Assembly (NCBI RefSeq): GCF_003382565.3
Contig: NZ_CP086253.1
Span: 3,844,001 to 3,908,000 of the forward strand
DNA: 64,000 bases
Origin: Pectobacterium aquaticum
Lineage (GTDB): Bacteria; Pseudomonadota; Gammaproteobacteria; Enterobacterales; Enterobacteriaceae
Direction: 5' to 3'
Shown: piece by piece, positions 9,268-18,616 of the stretch
Layout: each line of letters opens with the position of its first letter
Position numbering within the stretch: the stretch's first letter is position 1
Translations under genes and position numbers: made by a program
The notes under the pieces: model-generated
What the model saw: only the letters and a program-made list of their open reading frames with translations
Told to the model about the DNA's origin: nothing
Database searches by the model: none

Positions 9268-9777
9268 TTAGTTCGGCCAATTTATCTTTCTTAGAAAATG
9301 TTCTGGTTGCTGGCTCATATGCGTCTGAATTTTTAAATAAATATCTGAAGATGAAGAACCCTTCGCTCGCTCATCATGATATATACGCGTTGTTTCCGCT
9401 AATACGGCTTGATCCCATTCAGCAAATTTAGCAGCCGATTCAGGTGTTACTTTCTCCCCCGTATAGGAGTTAACTATATCAGGATAATGCTCAAGAGAAA
9501 TTAACTCTCCTGAATGACGCGGTGTTGCGTAGGCCTCTTTAATGTAAGAATCAACTTCATTCTGATCGGTACGGCTACGCAGTTCTTGGTACTTGCTAAA
9601 GATTGAATCAGGGAGTGTAGCCTGCTGCTGTGCCTGAGATGAAAGCGACACCTTGGTGCTAAATGTTGAGACAATTGATTGATTAACTTCACCTTCATTA
9701 TCAATTAGGGGGGGATTTCGCTTTTCAGAGCCAGTAGTAGAAAGGATGCCTGATGTTAGCTCAATTTTTGATAACAC
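9268..9777 (-). CDS. Unrecognised protein with Ser/Thr-rich N-terminus (cassette 2)
   Basis: A 169-residue product of unknown function with no signal peptide. I chose the GTG at 9775-9777, which has GGGAG 8 nt upstream; the open frame extends seven codons further to another GTG with no ribosome-binding site. Residues 1-60 are Ser/Thr/Gln-rich (LSKIELTSGILSTTGSEK, STFSTKVSLSSQAQQQ); the rest is charged and probably helical (FAEWDQAVLAETTRIYHDER). It lies downstream of the FlhE-like gene on the same strand, with an ERIC element between them. The layout resembles the proteins at 3276-4148 and 11237-12142, although C-terminal regions are dissimilar by eye. Confidence 0.55.
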   Translation of the reverse strand: MLSKIELTSGILSTTGSEKRNPPLIDNEGEVNQSIVSTFSTKVSLSSQAQQQATLPDSIFSKYQELRSRTDQNEVDSYIKEAYATPRHSGELISLEHYPDIVNSYTGEKVTPESAAKFAEWDQAVLAETTRIYHDERAKGSSSSDIYLKIQTHMSQQPEHFLRKINWPN

Positions 9778-9817
9778 TTTTATATCTCCCAAAATCACAC
9801 TATATTTTACAGTAGCC

Positions 9818-9944
<127 letters not shown>

Positions 9945-9959
9945 GCTTACGATTGCTGT

Positions 9960-10418
9960 TTATTGATTATTTTGCCAATTTACCGTTACCTGAGTTGTTC
10001 CTGACCCATAAATAGATCCGATAGTTGAACGACTATTCACACGATAGTACAAAAAGAATGGTGTCGTTGCAGGCTTGTCTCGAAACACCTCGGTAGAACC
10101 CGAGTTCATGTTCGATATATCAAAACAAGTAGAAGTATTACCTTGACATAAATAAACGATTAACGTCCCTTTATTCCCGACCTGAAGCTGTCCTAGCGCA
10201 TAATTCCAGTAAATGCGAGTTACCTTAGCATTTGATGGTGGAAGTATGCTCGATGATATTGGAAAATTAAATTGGTTCCAAAAATTTGCAGAGTGAACAT
10301 CCATGCTTGCCATAGGTGCCGCAGTGTAAGCACCACTAATAGCATGTGCAGAATTCGATAAGAAAAAAGAAGATAATGAGAGTAAAGCAATAACTGAAGC
10401 AGCCTTGATAGTTTTCAT
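9960..10418 (-). CDS. Secreted FlhE-like protein
   Basis: The 152-residue protein has a clear signal peptide (MKTIKAASVIALLSLSSFFL, cleavage after SNSAHA). The mature part resembles the flagellar accessory protein FlhE: VTRIYWNYAL, a C-x(7)-C pair (LCQGNTSTCFDIS), a SGSTEVF element and a terminal QVTVNWQ strand all align with FlhE as I recall it. FlhE is normally the last gene of the flhBAE operon and is periplasmic; no flagellar genes are present here, so this copy has probably been recruited to another role. It is followed, after an ERIC element, by the cassette 2 gene. Family assignment is by memory and moderate in confidence. Confidence 0.6.
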   Translation of the reverse strand: MKTIKAASVIALLSLSSFFLSNSAHAISGAYTAAPMASMDVHSANFWNQFNFPISSSILPPSNAKVTRIYWNYALGQLQVGNKGTLIVYLCQGNTSTCFDISNMNSGSTEVFRDKPATTPFFLYYRVNSRSTIGSIYGSGTTQVTVNWQNNQ

Positions 10419-10770
10419 AGCATTCCCTTAAATGAAAAAATAAATTTATTTATATCACATAGAAAATAATTGTCAAAAAACATCCAAACAAAAAAAATTA
10501 AAAATATCAAAGTTAATAATTGACACAAAAATTATATTTATCTAAACCAGTTACAGTTTTACCAACTATACCCAATAAACCTCAAGATGCAGGTTTGAGC
10601 ACCTGAAAACGATCGTGAATGCGGGGCGTCAGCGATCCCGATATTGCTGGCAATGTCGTTGAGAAAAAATTGGTGATGCATCCAATTAGTAGAACATGTA
10701 ATTCTCGATGAAGGAACTGATGAATTTTTCATGCAATTCAATCGAGCGTGGGAAGCAGATTGTTTTTCGG
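10419..10770. other. AT-rich spacer with unassigned coding-like fragment
   Basis: About 350 bp between the FlhE-like gene and the duplicated ATPase fragment. 10430-10560 is very AT-rich and probably holds the promoter of the FlhE-like gene. On the plus strand near 10670-10770 a short open stretch reads LVEHVILDEGTDEFFMQF followed by NRAWEADCF, which looks like the C-terminal scrap of some protein, but I cannot identify it. Confidence 0.4.
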
Positions 10771-11123
10771 TCCAGACGCGGCAGTAAATTAAAACTCTGG
10801 AAGACAAAACCAATGACTTGATTACGCACGATCGCACGGTCATCGGCACTCGCCTGAGACATATCTTGCCCAGCAAGTAATAAACGCCCAGATACGGGCT
10901 GATCGAGTAAACCGATGATATTGAGCAAGGTACTTTTGCCAGAACCCGATGCGCCCACAATCGCACAGCTTTGCCCGGCAGGAATGGACAGTGAAATATC
11001 GTGCAGCACCGCTTGAGAGGAAGCTCCGGTACTGTAGGTGTGTGAAATACCTTGTAAACAGATCAGGTCCGTTACTCTTTCATCAGACATCCTTGCCTCT
11101 TTTCTGATCCCCGAAAGCATCAC
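10686..11123 (-). pseudogene. Truncated copy of the exporter ATPase gene
   Basis: The first 107 codons of the ATPase gene (chosen start ATG at 11088-11090) are repeated here, keeping Walker A but ending at NLLPRLD before the signature motif and Walker B. After that point the frame runs into unrelated sequence (RKTICFPRSIELHEKF) and stops at 10686. It cannot form a working ATPase. The copied block includes the upstream region (to 11154) and may therefore still provide transcription toward the FlhE-like gene at 10418. Confidence 0.9.
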
Positions 11124-11154
11124 AGTGGTCGAATTATCCTACTGTTTGTGCTTT
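10771..11154 (-). repeat. 384-bp direct repeat, second copy
   Basis: Near-identical copy of 8660-9043, offset by 2,111 bp. The boundaries are sharp: CCAGACGCGG begins the shared block and CTGTTTGTGCTTT ends it, with unrelated sequence on both outer sides. Confidence 0.95.
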
Positions 11155-11236
11155 CTCCATCGTTGGTTAACCCACTCATGAGTTTCCAACGAATAAAGAT
11201 ACTCTTTATATAATTATCCTAAGATTCACGCTAACG

Positions 11237-12142
11237 CTATTGCAAAAAATTCAGCCACCAGCGTCGAATACTTGCCTCACTGGTTTCAGCGGAACGTAGG
11301 ATATCGATAATAGAATGAGCACCTTCGACAAGGCGCTGAACAGGTTCTCCATTAACCATCTCAAACCCATTTTTGCGTCCAGTCTCTGTAATGATAAAAA
11401 CACCATCTACAGAACGCACATTCGGCTCTTCGACAGAAAGCACAGCCTCACTGGAAGTTTCGATAATAAAGTTATCCTTCCCTTGATGTGTGTACGTAGA
11501 GAATTTCGCATCAATAGATTGGCCCGCTTCAAGAGCGTCCGAACCAAATTTATTGACCACCTGTTCAAGAAACGCGAAATCTGTACGGTGATTGAATGAA
11601 AAACCAGGATCGAGCTGATAACGCAGAAACCCTTGATCCAAACTCGTAGATGATAGACCTTGTCCCGTTAGAATTCGCGTGGCCGTCGCATTATCGGAAT
11701 CAGTGAAATGAAAACGTTGTGCATGCCCATTCACATCATACATCCCTCCATCATTTACATTCGCCATCACACCACCGAACATACGATAACTCCCTAGATC
11801 GCTAGCAAGATCATCAACATAGCTCAAATCCACGCTCTGTTGTTGTGCTTGAGAATAGAGTTCGGAGAGCATCTCACGATCGCTACGGGTAAGAAAATGG
11901 CTGGAAGGCAAAGACATGGTGGCCTGTGTCAATTGCGTTTGCACTGAGGGCTCAGAATTCGAATCGCCAAACAATCGGGACAGCATAATCGCTTTACCGC
12001 TGAGTGTAATTTGCCCGGAAGTTGAGGAAGCTTGACCTTGCGCGCTTGCCGTTTGTGAAGCCGATGATGTTTTTGATTTTTTAATAGTATTTTCTGAATT
12101 CGTCGTCTGGGTATAAGCCGTTGATGCCGTGCTGACTTTCAT
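11237..12142 (-). CDS. Unrecognised protein with Ser/Thr-rich N-terminus (cassette 3)
   Basis: A 301-residue product without a signal peptide and without a family I can name. Residues 1-45 are Ser/Thr/Gln/Ala-rich (KVSTASTAYTQTTNSEN, SASQTASAQGQASSTSGQ), followed by ITLSGKAIMLSRLFG and a long mixed region rich in aromatic and acidic residues. The short leader, Ser/Thr linker and unique C-terminal region parallel the products at 3276-4148 and 9268-9777. It lies 82 nt past a frameshifted signal-peptide gene (12224-12608) on the same strand, which should be its partner. I infer the N-terminal region may act as an export or docking segment; this is untested. Confidence 0.6.
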   Translation of the reverse strand: MKVSTASTAYTQTTNSENTIKKSKTSSASQTASAQGQASSTSGQITLSGKAIMLSRLFGDSNSEPSVQTQLTQATMSLPSSHFLTRSDREMLSELYSQAQQQSVDLSYVDDLASDLGSYRMFGGVMANVNDGGMYDVNGHAQRFHFTDSDNATATRILTGQGLSSTSLDQGFLRYQLDPGFSFNHRTDFAFLEQVVNKFGSDALEAGQSIDAKFSTYTHQGKDNFIIETSSEAVLSVEEPNVRSVDGVFIITETGRKNGFEMVNGEPVQRLVEGAHSIIDILRSAETSEASIRRWWLNFLQ

Positions 12143-12223
12143 TGTGTATGTCTCTTTTGTATTTTTAGCCGAAATTAAGTGGCAATAGCAGCACTATCGC
12201 CACAGACGAATGCAAACAAAAGA

Positions 12224-12608
12224 TTAGTAGCTATAATCCCACGTCACACTTTCTTGACGAGAAGGCCGAACATTATTGCCAGGATGACCGGTAACCTCAT
12301 GCCGAATTTGTAGACCTACGCCAGTGTCAAAACGTAGATCATTGAACAGAGTCTGTAAGAGACTGAGGATAAGCCGCTATCTCATATCTTACTTGTGTCA
12401 ACGTTTTAGGCTTGTTAAGCGTACCTGGGGTGAAATTACTTGAATTAGCGAAGAAACCACTTATCCCTGATAACCCCTCTCCTGTTGAAAGAATAAAAAT
12501 AATTTTTGCCGACTCTGATTTCGTAATGCTGCCAGTAGCGGCTTGTGCAGGGAAAATAATAGCAGCAGCAATAATAAGCGAAGGCAGAGAAAGTAATTTT
12601 TGTTTCAT
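12224..12608 (-). pseudogene. Frameshifted small secreted protein
   Basis: The gene starts with a signal peptide (MKQKLLSLPSLIIAAAIIFP, cleavage near AQA) and runs for 89 codons to a stop at 12339. In a neighbouring frame the sequence continues without a stop from about 12355 (LFNDLRFDTGVGLQIRHEV) through SRQESVTWDYSY to a stop at 12224-12226. A single-nucleotide shift in the CAGTCTCTTACAGACTCTG segment would join the two into about 127 residues. It precedes the cassette 3 gene. It is either a real frameshift mutation or a sequencing error; I cannot tell which. Confidence 0.65.
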
Positions 12609-13066
12609 GAATCATCCATTGATTAGCTTTTTACGTTACTCATTATATCTAAAAATAATTTTTAGATATAAGACCCGAAACAAATAAACGGCATAATTAA
12701 AAAAAACTTTAGAAAAAAATAACTTTCAATACCGAATAACATTAATCACGCTTATTATTAATAAGCTAATTAAATTAACATGTTACTGATACTAATAAAA
12801 AGTGGCTATGGCTATATCTTATTGTTAAATTTAGTTTATTTAGTCGATAACAGTGATAAACGCCATACCAACATATCAGTACAATAAGAGAAGTAACTAT
12901 ATTCGTAGAGCCAGTATATTTTTATCTATATACCTATTATCAGGTAGGTAGCCGCTTCATTTCGGCGCGGAAATCTCGAACGTTTGATGAAGATAAACAA
13001 AGCATTATAAGCAATAAAAGACAGATATGAGATTGGGAGGGAGAGTATGAAGACGATAAAAAATTT
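12609..13066. other. AT-rich intergenic region without recognisable features
   Basis: About 460 bp between the frameshifted secreted-protein gene and the tRNA-Gly. It is strongly AT-rich. I see no gene, known repeat or convincing hairpin; it must contain the promoter for the leftward cassette 3 genes. Confidence 0.6.
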
Positions 13067-13142
<76 letters not shown>

Positions 13143-13383
13143 AGAAAATCGGATTTATTATCTTTTGCTTTCAGCAAAAAGCAAACCATGCCGAAACCAA
13201 TTAAACCCTATCAAATAACATGTAACCTAATGAATTTAATCATTATTTACTAAACAAGTGATTCGACGGTCAGCATTATGTACTAATCAACTTAACGTGG
13301 CAAGCCCTTTTCACCGAAAACCTTACCATCCAGTTTTAACCCGCTATGCGCCGTGGCGGTAGAGCAATGAGAGCGCCTACAAC

Positions 13384-13408
13384 AAGGCCGCCCGAGTTTA
13401 AGGCGGCC
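13384..13408 (-). terminator. Hairpin after the 492-residue secreted protein gene
   Basis: Perfect 8-bp GC-rich stem AGGCCGCC (13384-13391) with GGCGGCCT (13401-13408), 25 nt past the stop codon of the gene at 13433-14911. The downstream T-tract is poor (TTGTTGT), so termination strength is uncertain. The rest of 13143-13432 holds no gene I can see. Confidence 0.6.
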
Positions 13409-13432
13409 TGATATTTCATTAGCTTCCGCGTA

Positions 13433-14911
13433 TCAGGATTTTACGCTTTTCAACAAAGTTTGCTTACAGAGGTGCCCAAATGTGACGTACTTAGAGTTGT
13501 TACCACCTACACCAACATCATACTGATAAGGGACTGTGATCTTCCATGCACCGACATCATAGGTTGTTCTCCAAGTATTGATATAACCCTGACTATAGTC
13601 TTGGAACTCCGTGGTGTGATCAGCCTGACAGGCATCCAGTTTCACGGTTCCCGATGCAACTCCGTTGGCATCAGTTATTGCCCCATGACCGTTACTCGGA
13701 TTAAACTCCAAATTACCGTTATTTTCTCGTTGGTCGAGGTAAAAAAGCGCAATAATATTTGGAATACCAGTTCCAGTTGAATCGGTAATACGAACGTTCC
13801 AGGTAACGTCACGATAGGCTTGCGTAGTCATGAAACCATAAGTTGTCGGAGCCGCATTTGGAATACGTAGAACCGTATCCTCTCCTTTAACAGAAGAAGT
13901 GAATCCAGCAATTTTAGAGCCTACAGACAACTTATATTTCTGAGATACTGTCGGCAACGCTGATGGATTTGGTAAAACTCTTACCAGAATTTTTTCATTT
14001 GGCTGGGAGGGAACGATCGTATTTTCCTGTCCCGTAGAACTGGTTACCCAAGAATTCCCACCGTTAGTCGAGTACGCAAGTAACCAATTATTATTCGTCC
14101 CACTAGTAATGCCATCAAGACGAAACAATACATGCTGGCCGCGTAGTGCGATAAATTCGTAGTAATCCGCATCAGAATCACTATCAGAGTTACCTTCAAT
14201 TTCCCTCAAATTATCAGACAAGGGATATGCCAGAGAAGGAATATCATTTAACTCATAGGCATCAACATTCGTATTAACGATAGCGCCAAAATTAAAACCG
14301 GAGCCATCTGCCGTATTGGCCTCCATAAACCAGTAATAGTGCCCCGGTGGAGTTAAATCCAACGTAGCTTCATCAGCATTCCCTGCTTGGTTTGAATAAT
14401 TAATTGCCGTCACATTATTCTGGCCATCGTCCCGCATCAAACTAAGAGCAATATCTGTTTCAGGGCTCATGCCTACGACGAAAGCGGTTGTTTTAGAACG
14501 CTGAGTGATTTCAAAGTGATAGCAGGCGCTACCGCCGCTTTGCAGTCCATCCAGCGTATAGATTGAGTTTACTGCAAGGGTTGGACACAGCGGGGTGAAT
14601 GAACTGTCATTTGCCAGAGCCTGACTGCTTGATAACGACTTTTTTTGTGCGCTGTTTGCATCAGCCTTCGCAGTTGGTGCATTGGGAGTAATAACGACAA
14701 CCCCCTCATTTTCAGCTTTGTGGAATTTATAATGACTTGCGGCATGTGCTTGTATACTATTGGGAGCATCAAATACAGAAACCGTACCTTTCTTTTGTAG
14801 TTTCCCAATATCTTTCACTTCGACAGAAACGCTGGTTTCAGCGATCGCTGAACCCATGCAGAATGCCAATCCGGCAGCCGCAAGATATACATTTAAACGA
14901 TGGTATTTCAT
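13433..14911 (-). CDS. Secreted protein of unknown function with PPC-like domain
   Basis: A 492-residue protein with a signal peptide (cleavage near GSAIAET). The N-terminal mature part is Ala/Ser/Lys-rich; two stretches (about 125-210 and 215-325) look like bacterial pre-peptidase C-terminal (PPC) type beta-sandwich domains, with the typical YELNDIPSLAYPL and DADYYEFIALRGQHV motifs. The C-terminal part (about 360-490) resembles an Ig-like fold (TWNVRITDSTGTGIPNIIAL). No protease domain is visible. It lies next to the cassette cluster, in the same orientation as the exporter. Role unknown; an extracellular or surface function is likely from the signal peptide. Confidence 0.7.
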   Translation of the reverse strand: MKYHRLNVYLAAAGLAFCMGSAIAETSVSVEVKDIGKLQKKGTVSVFDAPNSIQAHAASHYKFHKAENEGVVVITPNAPTAKADANSAQKKSLSSSQALANDSSFTPLCPTLAVNSIYTLDGLQSGGSACYHFEITQRSKTTAFVVGMSPETDIALSLMRDDGQNNVTAINYSNQAGNADEATLDLTPPGHYYWFMEANTADGSGFNFGAIVNTNVDAYELNDIPSLAYPLSDNLREIEGNSDSDSDADYYEFIALRGQHVLFRLDGITSGTNNNWLLAYSTNGGNSWVTSSTGQENTIVPSQPNEKILVRVLPNPSALPTVSQKYKLSVGSKIAGFTSSVKGEDTVLRIPNAAPTTYGFMTTQAYRDVTWNVRITDSTGTGIPNIIALFYLDQRENNGNLEFNPSNGHGAITDANGVASGTVKLDACQADHTTEFQDYSQGYINTWRTTYDVGAWKITVPYQYDVGVGGNNSKYVTFGHLCKQTLLKSVKS

Positions 14912-15134
14912 CCCAATATTTCCTTATCTTTGAGTATTCTCAAATAGAATGCAGACTTATTATTTAATATTTAACAAATACTGAACGTTAAGCGAAGGTA
15001 GTATTACACCGACACGACGTATAATCTCAACAAGATCTTACAAAAATATTTAAAATGAAATGTTTTAAATGAGCGAATTAAAATTATTATCAAATACAAT
15101 TAATTCGCTCATTAATTATTTACTAAATAATCAT

Positions 15135-16061
15135 TCAATACTCGCGACTAAAATCCACCTCGCCACGCAGCGTATTATCAGCCTGGAAACGAGCAAGATT
15201 CTCCAGGAATAATCGTCCCATGAGTCCAGGCACCATCGGCCCGGCAATGTGTGCCGTCAACGTCAGGTTCGGCGTTTTCCAGAACGGATGGCTGTACGGC
15301 AACGGCTCTTGCCTGAATACATCCAGCACTGCTCCCTCAATTTGCGCATCACACAACGCCGCCCGTAAATCATCATCTACCACGGCACTCCCGCGCCCGA
15401 CATTGATAAACAGCGCCGAAGGCTTCATGGCGGCAAACAGACTTGCATCATAGATATCGGTGGTTGCCGAGGTGTCCGGCAGAAGGTTGATTACATAATC
15501 GGCCTTCGGTACCGCAGCGGGTAACTCCGCTAAGCTCATGATCCGTTTAAAATCAGGCCGCTGCCTTGGCGTACTGACAACGCCGTATAGCTCAACGCCA
15601 AAAGGCCGTAAGAAGCCAGCAACCTCGCAGCCGATCTCTCCCGCACCGACAATCAGCACCTTTTTATCCGCCAGCGATCCCGGTAAACGGTGATCCCAGC
15701 GCCGCTCTTCCTGACTGGCTTGCCGTTCCCCCAGACGCAGCTCATGCCTGAGCATATAGGCAATCACATATTCGGCTATCGGCTGACCAAACACGCCAAC
15801 GGCGCGGCTTAAGCGATAATCTCGCGGTAGCCCATCGGCCAACAGCGGTTTGAACCCTGCCCAGGTCGACTGTAGCCACTTTGGTTTGGCTCCCTGAGCC
15901 AGCAATGCCGCAGCGGTATCCGGTTCACCCAGCCAAATCGGGCAGCTTGCGGCCTGCTCTACCGTACCGTTAGAGAGCACCAGCTCAAGCTCTGGTGCAG
16001 CATGATTTAAGACAGAGCCAATCTCATCGGCCCGCGGGTCCAGCAGCAGAATAGCGGTCAT
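15135..16061 (-). CDS. D-2-hydroxyacid dehydrogenase (glyoxylate/hydroxypyruvate reductase type)
   Basis: A 308-residue NAD(P)-dependent D-2-hydroxyacid dehydrogenase. The Rossmann motif VGAGEIG, the catalytic Arg in INVGRGS, the Glu in FRQEPLP and the His in LTAHIAGP are all in place. I chose the ATG at 16059-16061 with AAGGA 8 nt upstream; the frame extends two codons to a GTG. The 2-oxo-acid substrate cannot be read from sequence; family members reduce glyoxylate, hydroxypyruvate or phenylpyruvate-like acids. Confidence 0.85.
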   Translation of the reverse strand: MTAILLLDPRADEIGSVLNHAAPELELVLSNGTVEQAASCPIWLGEPDTAAALLAQGAKPKWLQSTWAGFKPLLADGLPRDYRLSRAVGVFGQPIAEYVIAYMLRHELRLGERQASQEERRWDHRLPGSLADKKVLIVGAGEIGCEVAGFLRPFGVELYGVVSTPRQRPDFKRIMSLAELPAAVPKADYVINLLPDTSATTDIYDASLFAAMKPSALFINVGRGSAVVDDDLRAALCDAQIEGAVLDVFRQEPLPYSHPFWKTPNLTLTAHIAGPMVPGLMGRLFLENLARFQADNTLRGEVDFSREY

Positions 16062-16130
16062 AAGCACGTTCCTTAGCAGAGTGAGACACCTCCGGCCTCA
16101 CTCCGGACATTGTCGTCATTACGTTTACGA

Positions 16131-16716
16131 TTAGGCAGAAGCCTGAATGAGCGACGTCAATAGCGCGCCGCGCTTCGCTTCCGATTTTTTCACCAGTGCA
16201 GTGAGCTTTTTGGTGTTGCCCCCAGATGAGATACACAATATGTTCTATCACAACAGGTTCTCGCACCCGAACTTCGTCGACCAGCTGTTCGAACAGCGCG
16301 TCATCTTCTAGCGCAGGCAGCATATTCAGCTTTAACCTTTCCGTCGCATGGCTCAGGCAAGCAACCAAAGTCGCCACGTTCTGTGCCGTCACACCATGCT
16401 TATCGAAAAATGCACGAATGAAGCCATCCTGTACCGATTGATGCTCATCATCCACACTTTCCATGTAATCTTTGACGAGTGAAAAATATCCCACCTCGCT
16501 CAGACCCAGCCCGAATACCGCATAGCTTCCCGGCATACAGCACTTTTCGCCTTCCGAATCGGCGTACCATTCAAATTCTTCAATATTATTTATCGCAGAT
16601 GAAACGTTGCCCCAAAGCACGGTATTGATGAGATTTACCAACCGCCAAAAAGGTAGCACGAAAGCATTATTATTTGCCTTTCTCGTCATTCTGTAGCAGT
16701 AGGAGGTCGCGAACAT
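16131..16716 (-). pseudogene. Unknown protein, frameshifted near the C-terminus
   Basis: An acidic, probably helical protein I do not recognise. The open frame runs to 16024 and overlaps the next gene, but its last 60 residues look artificial. At a run of five C (16219-16223, GGGGG on the coding strand) removal of one base switches the reading to GNTKKLTALVKKSEAKRG and then ALLTSLIQASA with a stop at 16131, which is more protein-like and leaves a normal spacer before the dehydrogenase gene. I therefore read a one-base insertion in a homopolymer, either a real mutation or a sequencing error. The start is uncertain (ATG at 16714-16716 or a later ATG encoding MTRKANNN). Confidence 0.55.
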
Positions 16717-16884
16717 AGCAGGAGGGCGAAACCAGAATAAATGCTTATTTTAAACTGTCTTTTCGCTGTGATAGAGAAGGAAAATCAACGCGTTGGTATA
16801 AAGATATGACGATGAATAGTACCGCATTTACACGTCTTTGGTGACAGGAAATTACGATGGAGTGGTTTTAGAGAGCGTCGTAAA

Positions 16885-17979
16885 TCACGTCATGACAGCC
16901 CCACAGCACAGGGAAATCCGTGCTGTGGGACATACGTTCAGCGTGGCGTTATCAATGACGAAGCGGTATTTCACATCGCCTTTGAGCATCCGCTCGTAGG
17001 CCTCATTGATTTCGTCGGCGCGGATAAGCTCAATATCAGAAACAATCCCATGTTCGGCACAGAAATCCAGCATTTCCTGCGTTTCAGGAATGCCACCGAT
17101 CATCGATCCCGCCACCGTACGGCGTTTCATGATCAGGTTGAACACGTTCGGAGAAGGATGCGGTGACGCAGGCGCGCCGACCAGCGTTAGCGCGCCATCG
17201 CGCTTCAACAGAACCAGAAACGCATCCAGATCGTGCGGCGCAGCCACAGTATTCAGGATTAAATCGAAGCTGCCCGCGTGCGCTGCCATTTCTTCTGCGT
17301 TACGAGACACCACGACTTCATTTGCGCCCAGCGCCTTGGCATCTTCACGTTTGGATTCAGACGTGGTGAACGCCACAACATAAGCCCCCATGGCATGCGC
17401 CAGTTTGATCCCCATGTGGCCAAGCCCGCCGATACCCACAACGCCGACCTTCTTACCCGGCCCAGCATTCCAGTGGCGCAGCGGGGAATAGGTGGTAATT
17501 CCCGCACACAGCAGCGGCGCGACCGCAGCCAGTTCCGCCTCGGAATGACGAACGCGCAGCACATAGCGCTCATGCACGACAATCTGCTGGGAGTAGCCGC
17601 CAAGCGTCCAGCCGGGTTCATCCGCAGTCGGGCCGTTATACGTGCCGACCATGCCATCACAGTAGTTTTCTAAGCCATCATCACATTCTTCGCAGTGTCG
17701 ACAGCTGTCCACAATGCAGCCAATACCGACCAGATCGCCCGCCTTAAAGGCGGAGACATGTGCCCCTACCGCCGACACCCGTCCGACGATTTCATGGCCG
17801 GGCACGCAGGGAAACTGTGTTCCTGCCCATTCAGCACGCACCTGATGCAGGTCCGAGTGGCAGATACCGCAGTACGCAATCTCAATCTGGACATCGTGGG
17901 CTCCCGGCGCACGACGGACGATCTGCAACGGTTCAAGAGGTTTATCGCCCGCATGGGCCCCATACGCATGTACAAGCAT
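16885..17979 (-). CDS. Zinc-dependent NAD(P)-linked alcohol dehydrogenase (YahK-like)
   Basis: A medium-chain dehydrogenase/reductase that oxidises alcohols or reduces aldehydes in the cytoplasm. It shows the catalytic-zinc motif (YCGICHSDLH, PGHEIVGRV), the structural-zinc four-cysteine loop (CRHCEECDDGLENYC) and the cofactor-binding GIGGLGHMG. I chose the ATG at 17977-17979 with AGGAAA 5 nt upstream, giving 364 residues; the frame is open eleven codons further. After VIDNATL the protein carries about 16 extra residues (NVCPTARISLCCGAVMT) compared with the family as I remember it, probably from loss of the original stop. Confidence 0.87.
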   Translation of the reverse strand: MLVHAYGAHAGDKPLEPLQIVRRAPGAHDVQIEIAYCGICHSDLHQVRAEWAGTQFPCVPGHEIVGRVSAVGAHVSAFKAGDLVGIGCIVDSCRHCEECDDGLENYCDGMVGTYNGPTADEPGWTLGGYSQQIVVHERYVLRVRHSEAELAAVAPLLCAGITTYSPLRHWNAGPGKKVGVVGIGGLGHMGIKLAHAMGAYVVAFTTSESKREDAKALGANEVVVSRNAEEMAAHAGSFDLILNTVAAPHDLDAFLVLLKRDGALTLVGAPASPHPSPNVFNLIMKRRTVAGSMIGGIPETQEMLDFCAEHGIVSDIELIRADEINEAYERMLKGDVKYRFVIDNATLNVCPTARISLCCGAVMT

Positions 17980-18118
17980 GGCTATTTCCTTTTCTGTTGA
18001 GAAACCGATCATGTTGAGAATCGATCATGTTAAGAAATCGACTATTTTCCTAAATCCCTCAGCAGACAGGTATAGCATTTCGATGGTTTTCTTGCCCGAT
18101 CCGATGAATCTCACCTTA

Positions 18119-18616
18119 TCAGAGGGTAATGTTGGTCAATGCCAGAGACGCGCCTAACGCAATCAGGGCAACACCGATACCTTTGTCGACCCAATGTTGA
18201 CGATCGATCAGCCGGCGACGCATGGACGGTGCAGCAAAAAACAGCGCAACAAGACTGAACCAAACCCAGTGCGCCACTGACATGAATAACCCATAGCCAA
18301 AATTATGGCTTATTGGGCTACCAGGCTGCACGACCTGAGTATAGATAGCGACGACAAACAGCATGGTTTTTGGGTTAAGTGCATTGGTGAGAAAGCCCAT
18401 GCGAAATGCAGCAAGCGATGACGGCGCATGACTGGATGCCTCTTCTAATGTTATTTTTGTCGTATTGGTTAATGACGTGTACCCCAGATAAATCAGATAG
18501 GACGGTCCCAGAACCTTCATCGCCATAAACAGTATCGGAGAGTTAACAATAAATACCGCGATGCCAAAAACGGTATACATCACATGGATCTGGACGCAGC
18601 AGGCAATGCCAAACGC
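18119..18616 (-). pseudogene. 5'-truncated LysE/RhtB amino-acid exporter
   Basis: From FGIACCVQIHVMYTVFGIAV to the stop the product matches the LysE/RhtB family of small amino-acid exporters (FMAMKVLGPSYLIYLGYTS; LTNALNPKTMLFVVAIY). The first 40 or so residues of the family, including the first membrane helix, are missing; upstream codons (to 18718) only read antisense through the LysR remnant. The junction with that divergent gene at about 18,605-18,625 suggests one deletion removed the starts of both genes and the promoter between them. Confidence 0.8.

Noticed and set aside
10559..10966. 135-codon minus-strand frame overlapping the duplicated ATPase fragment
   Set aside because: It is an out-of-frame shadow of the copied ATPase sequence; the same shadow exists over the original at 8631-8855.
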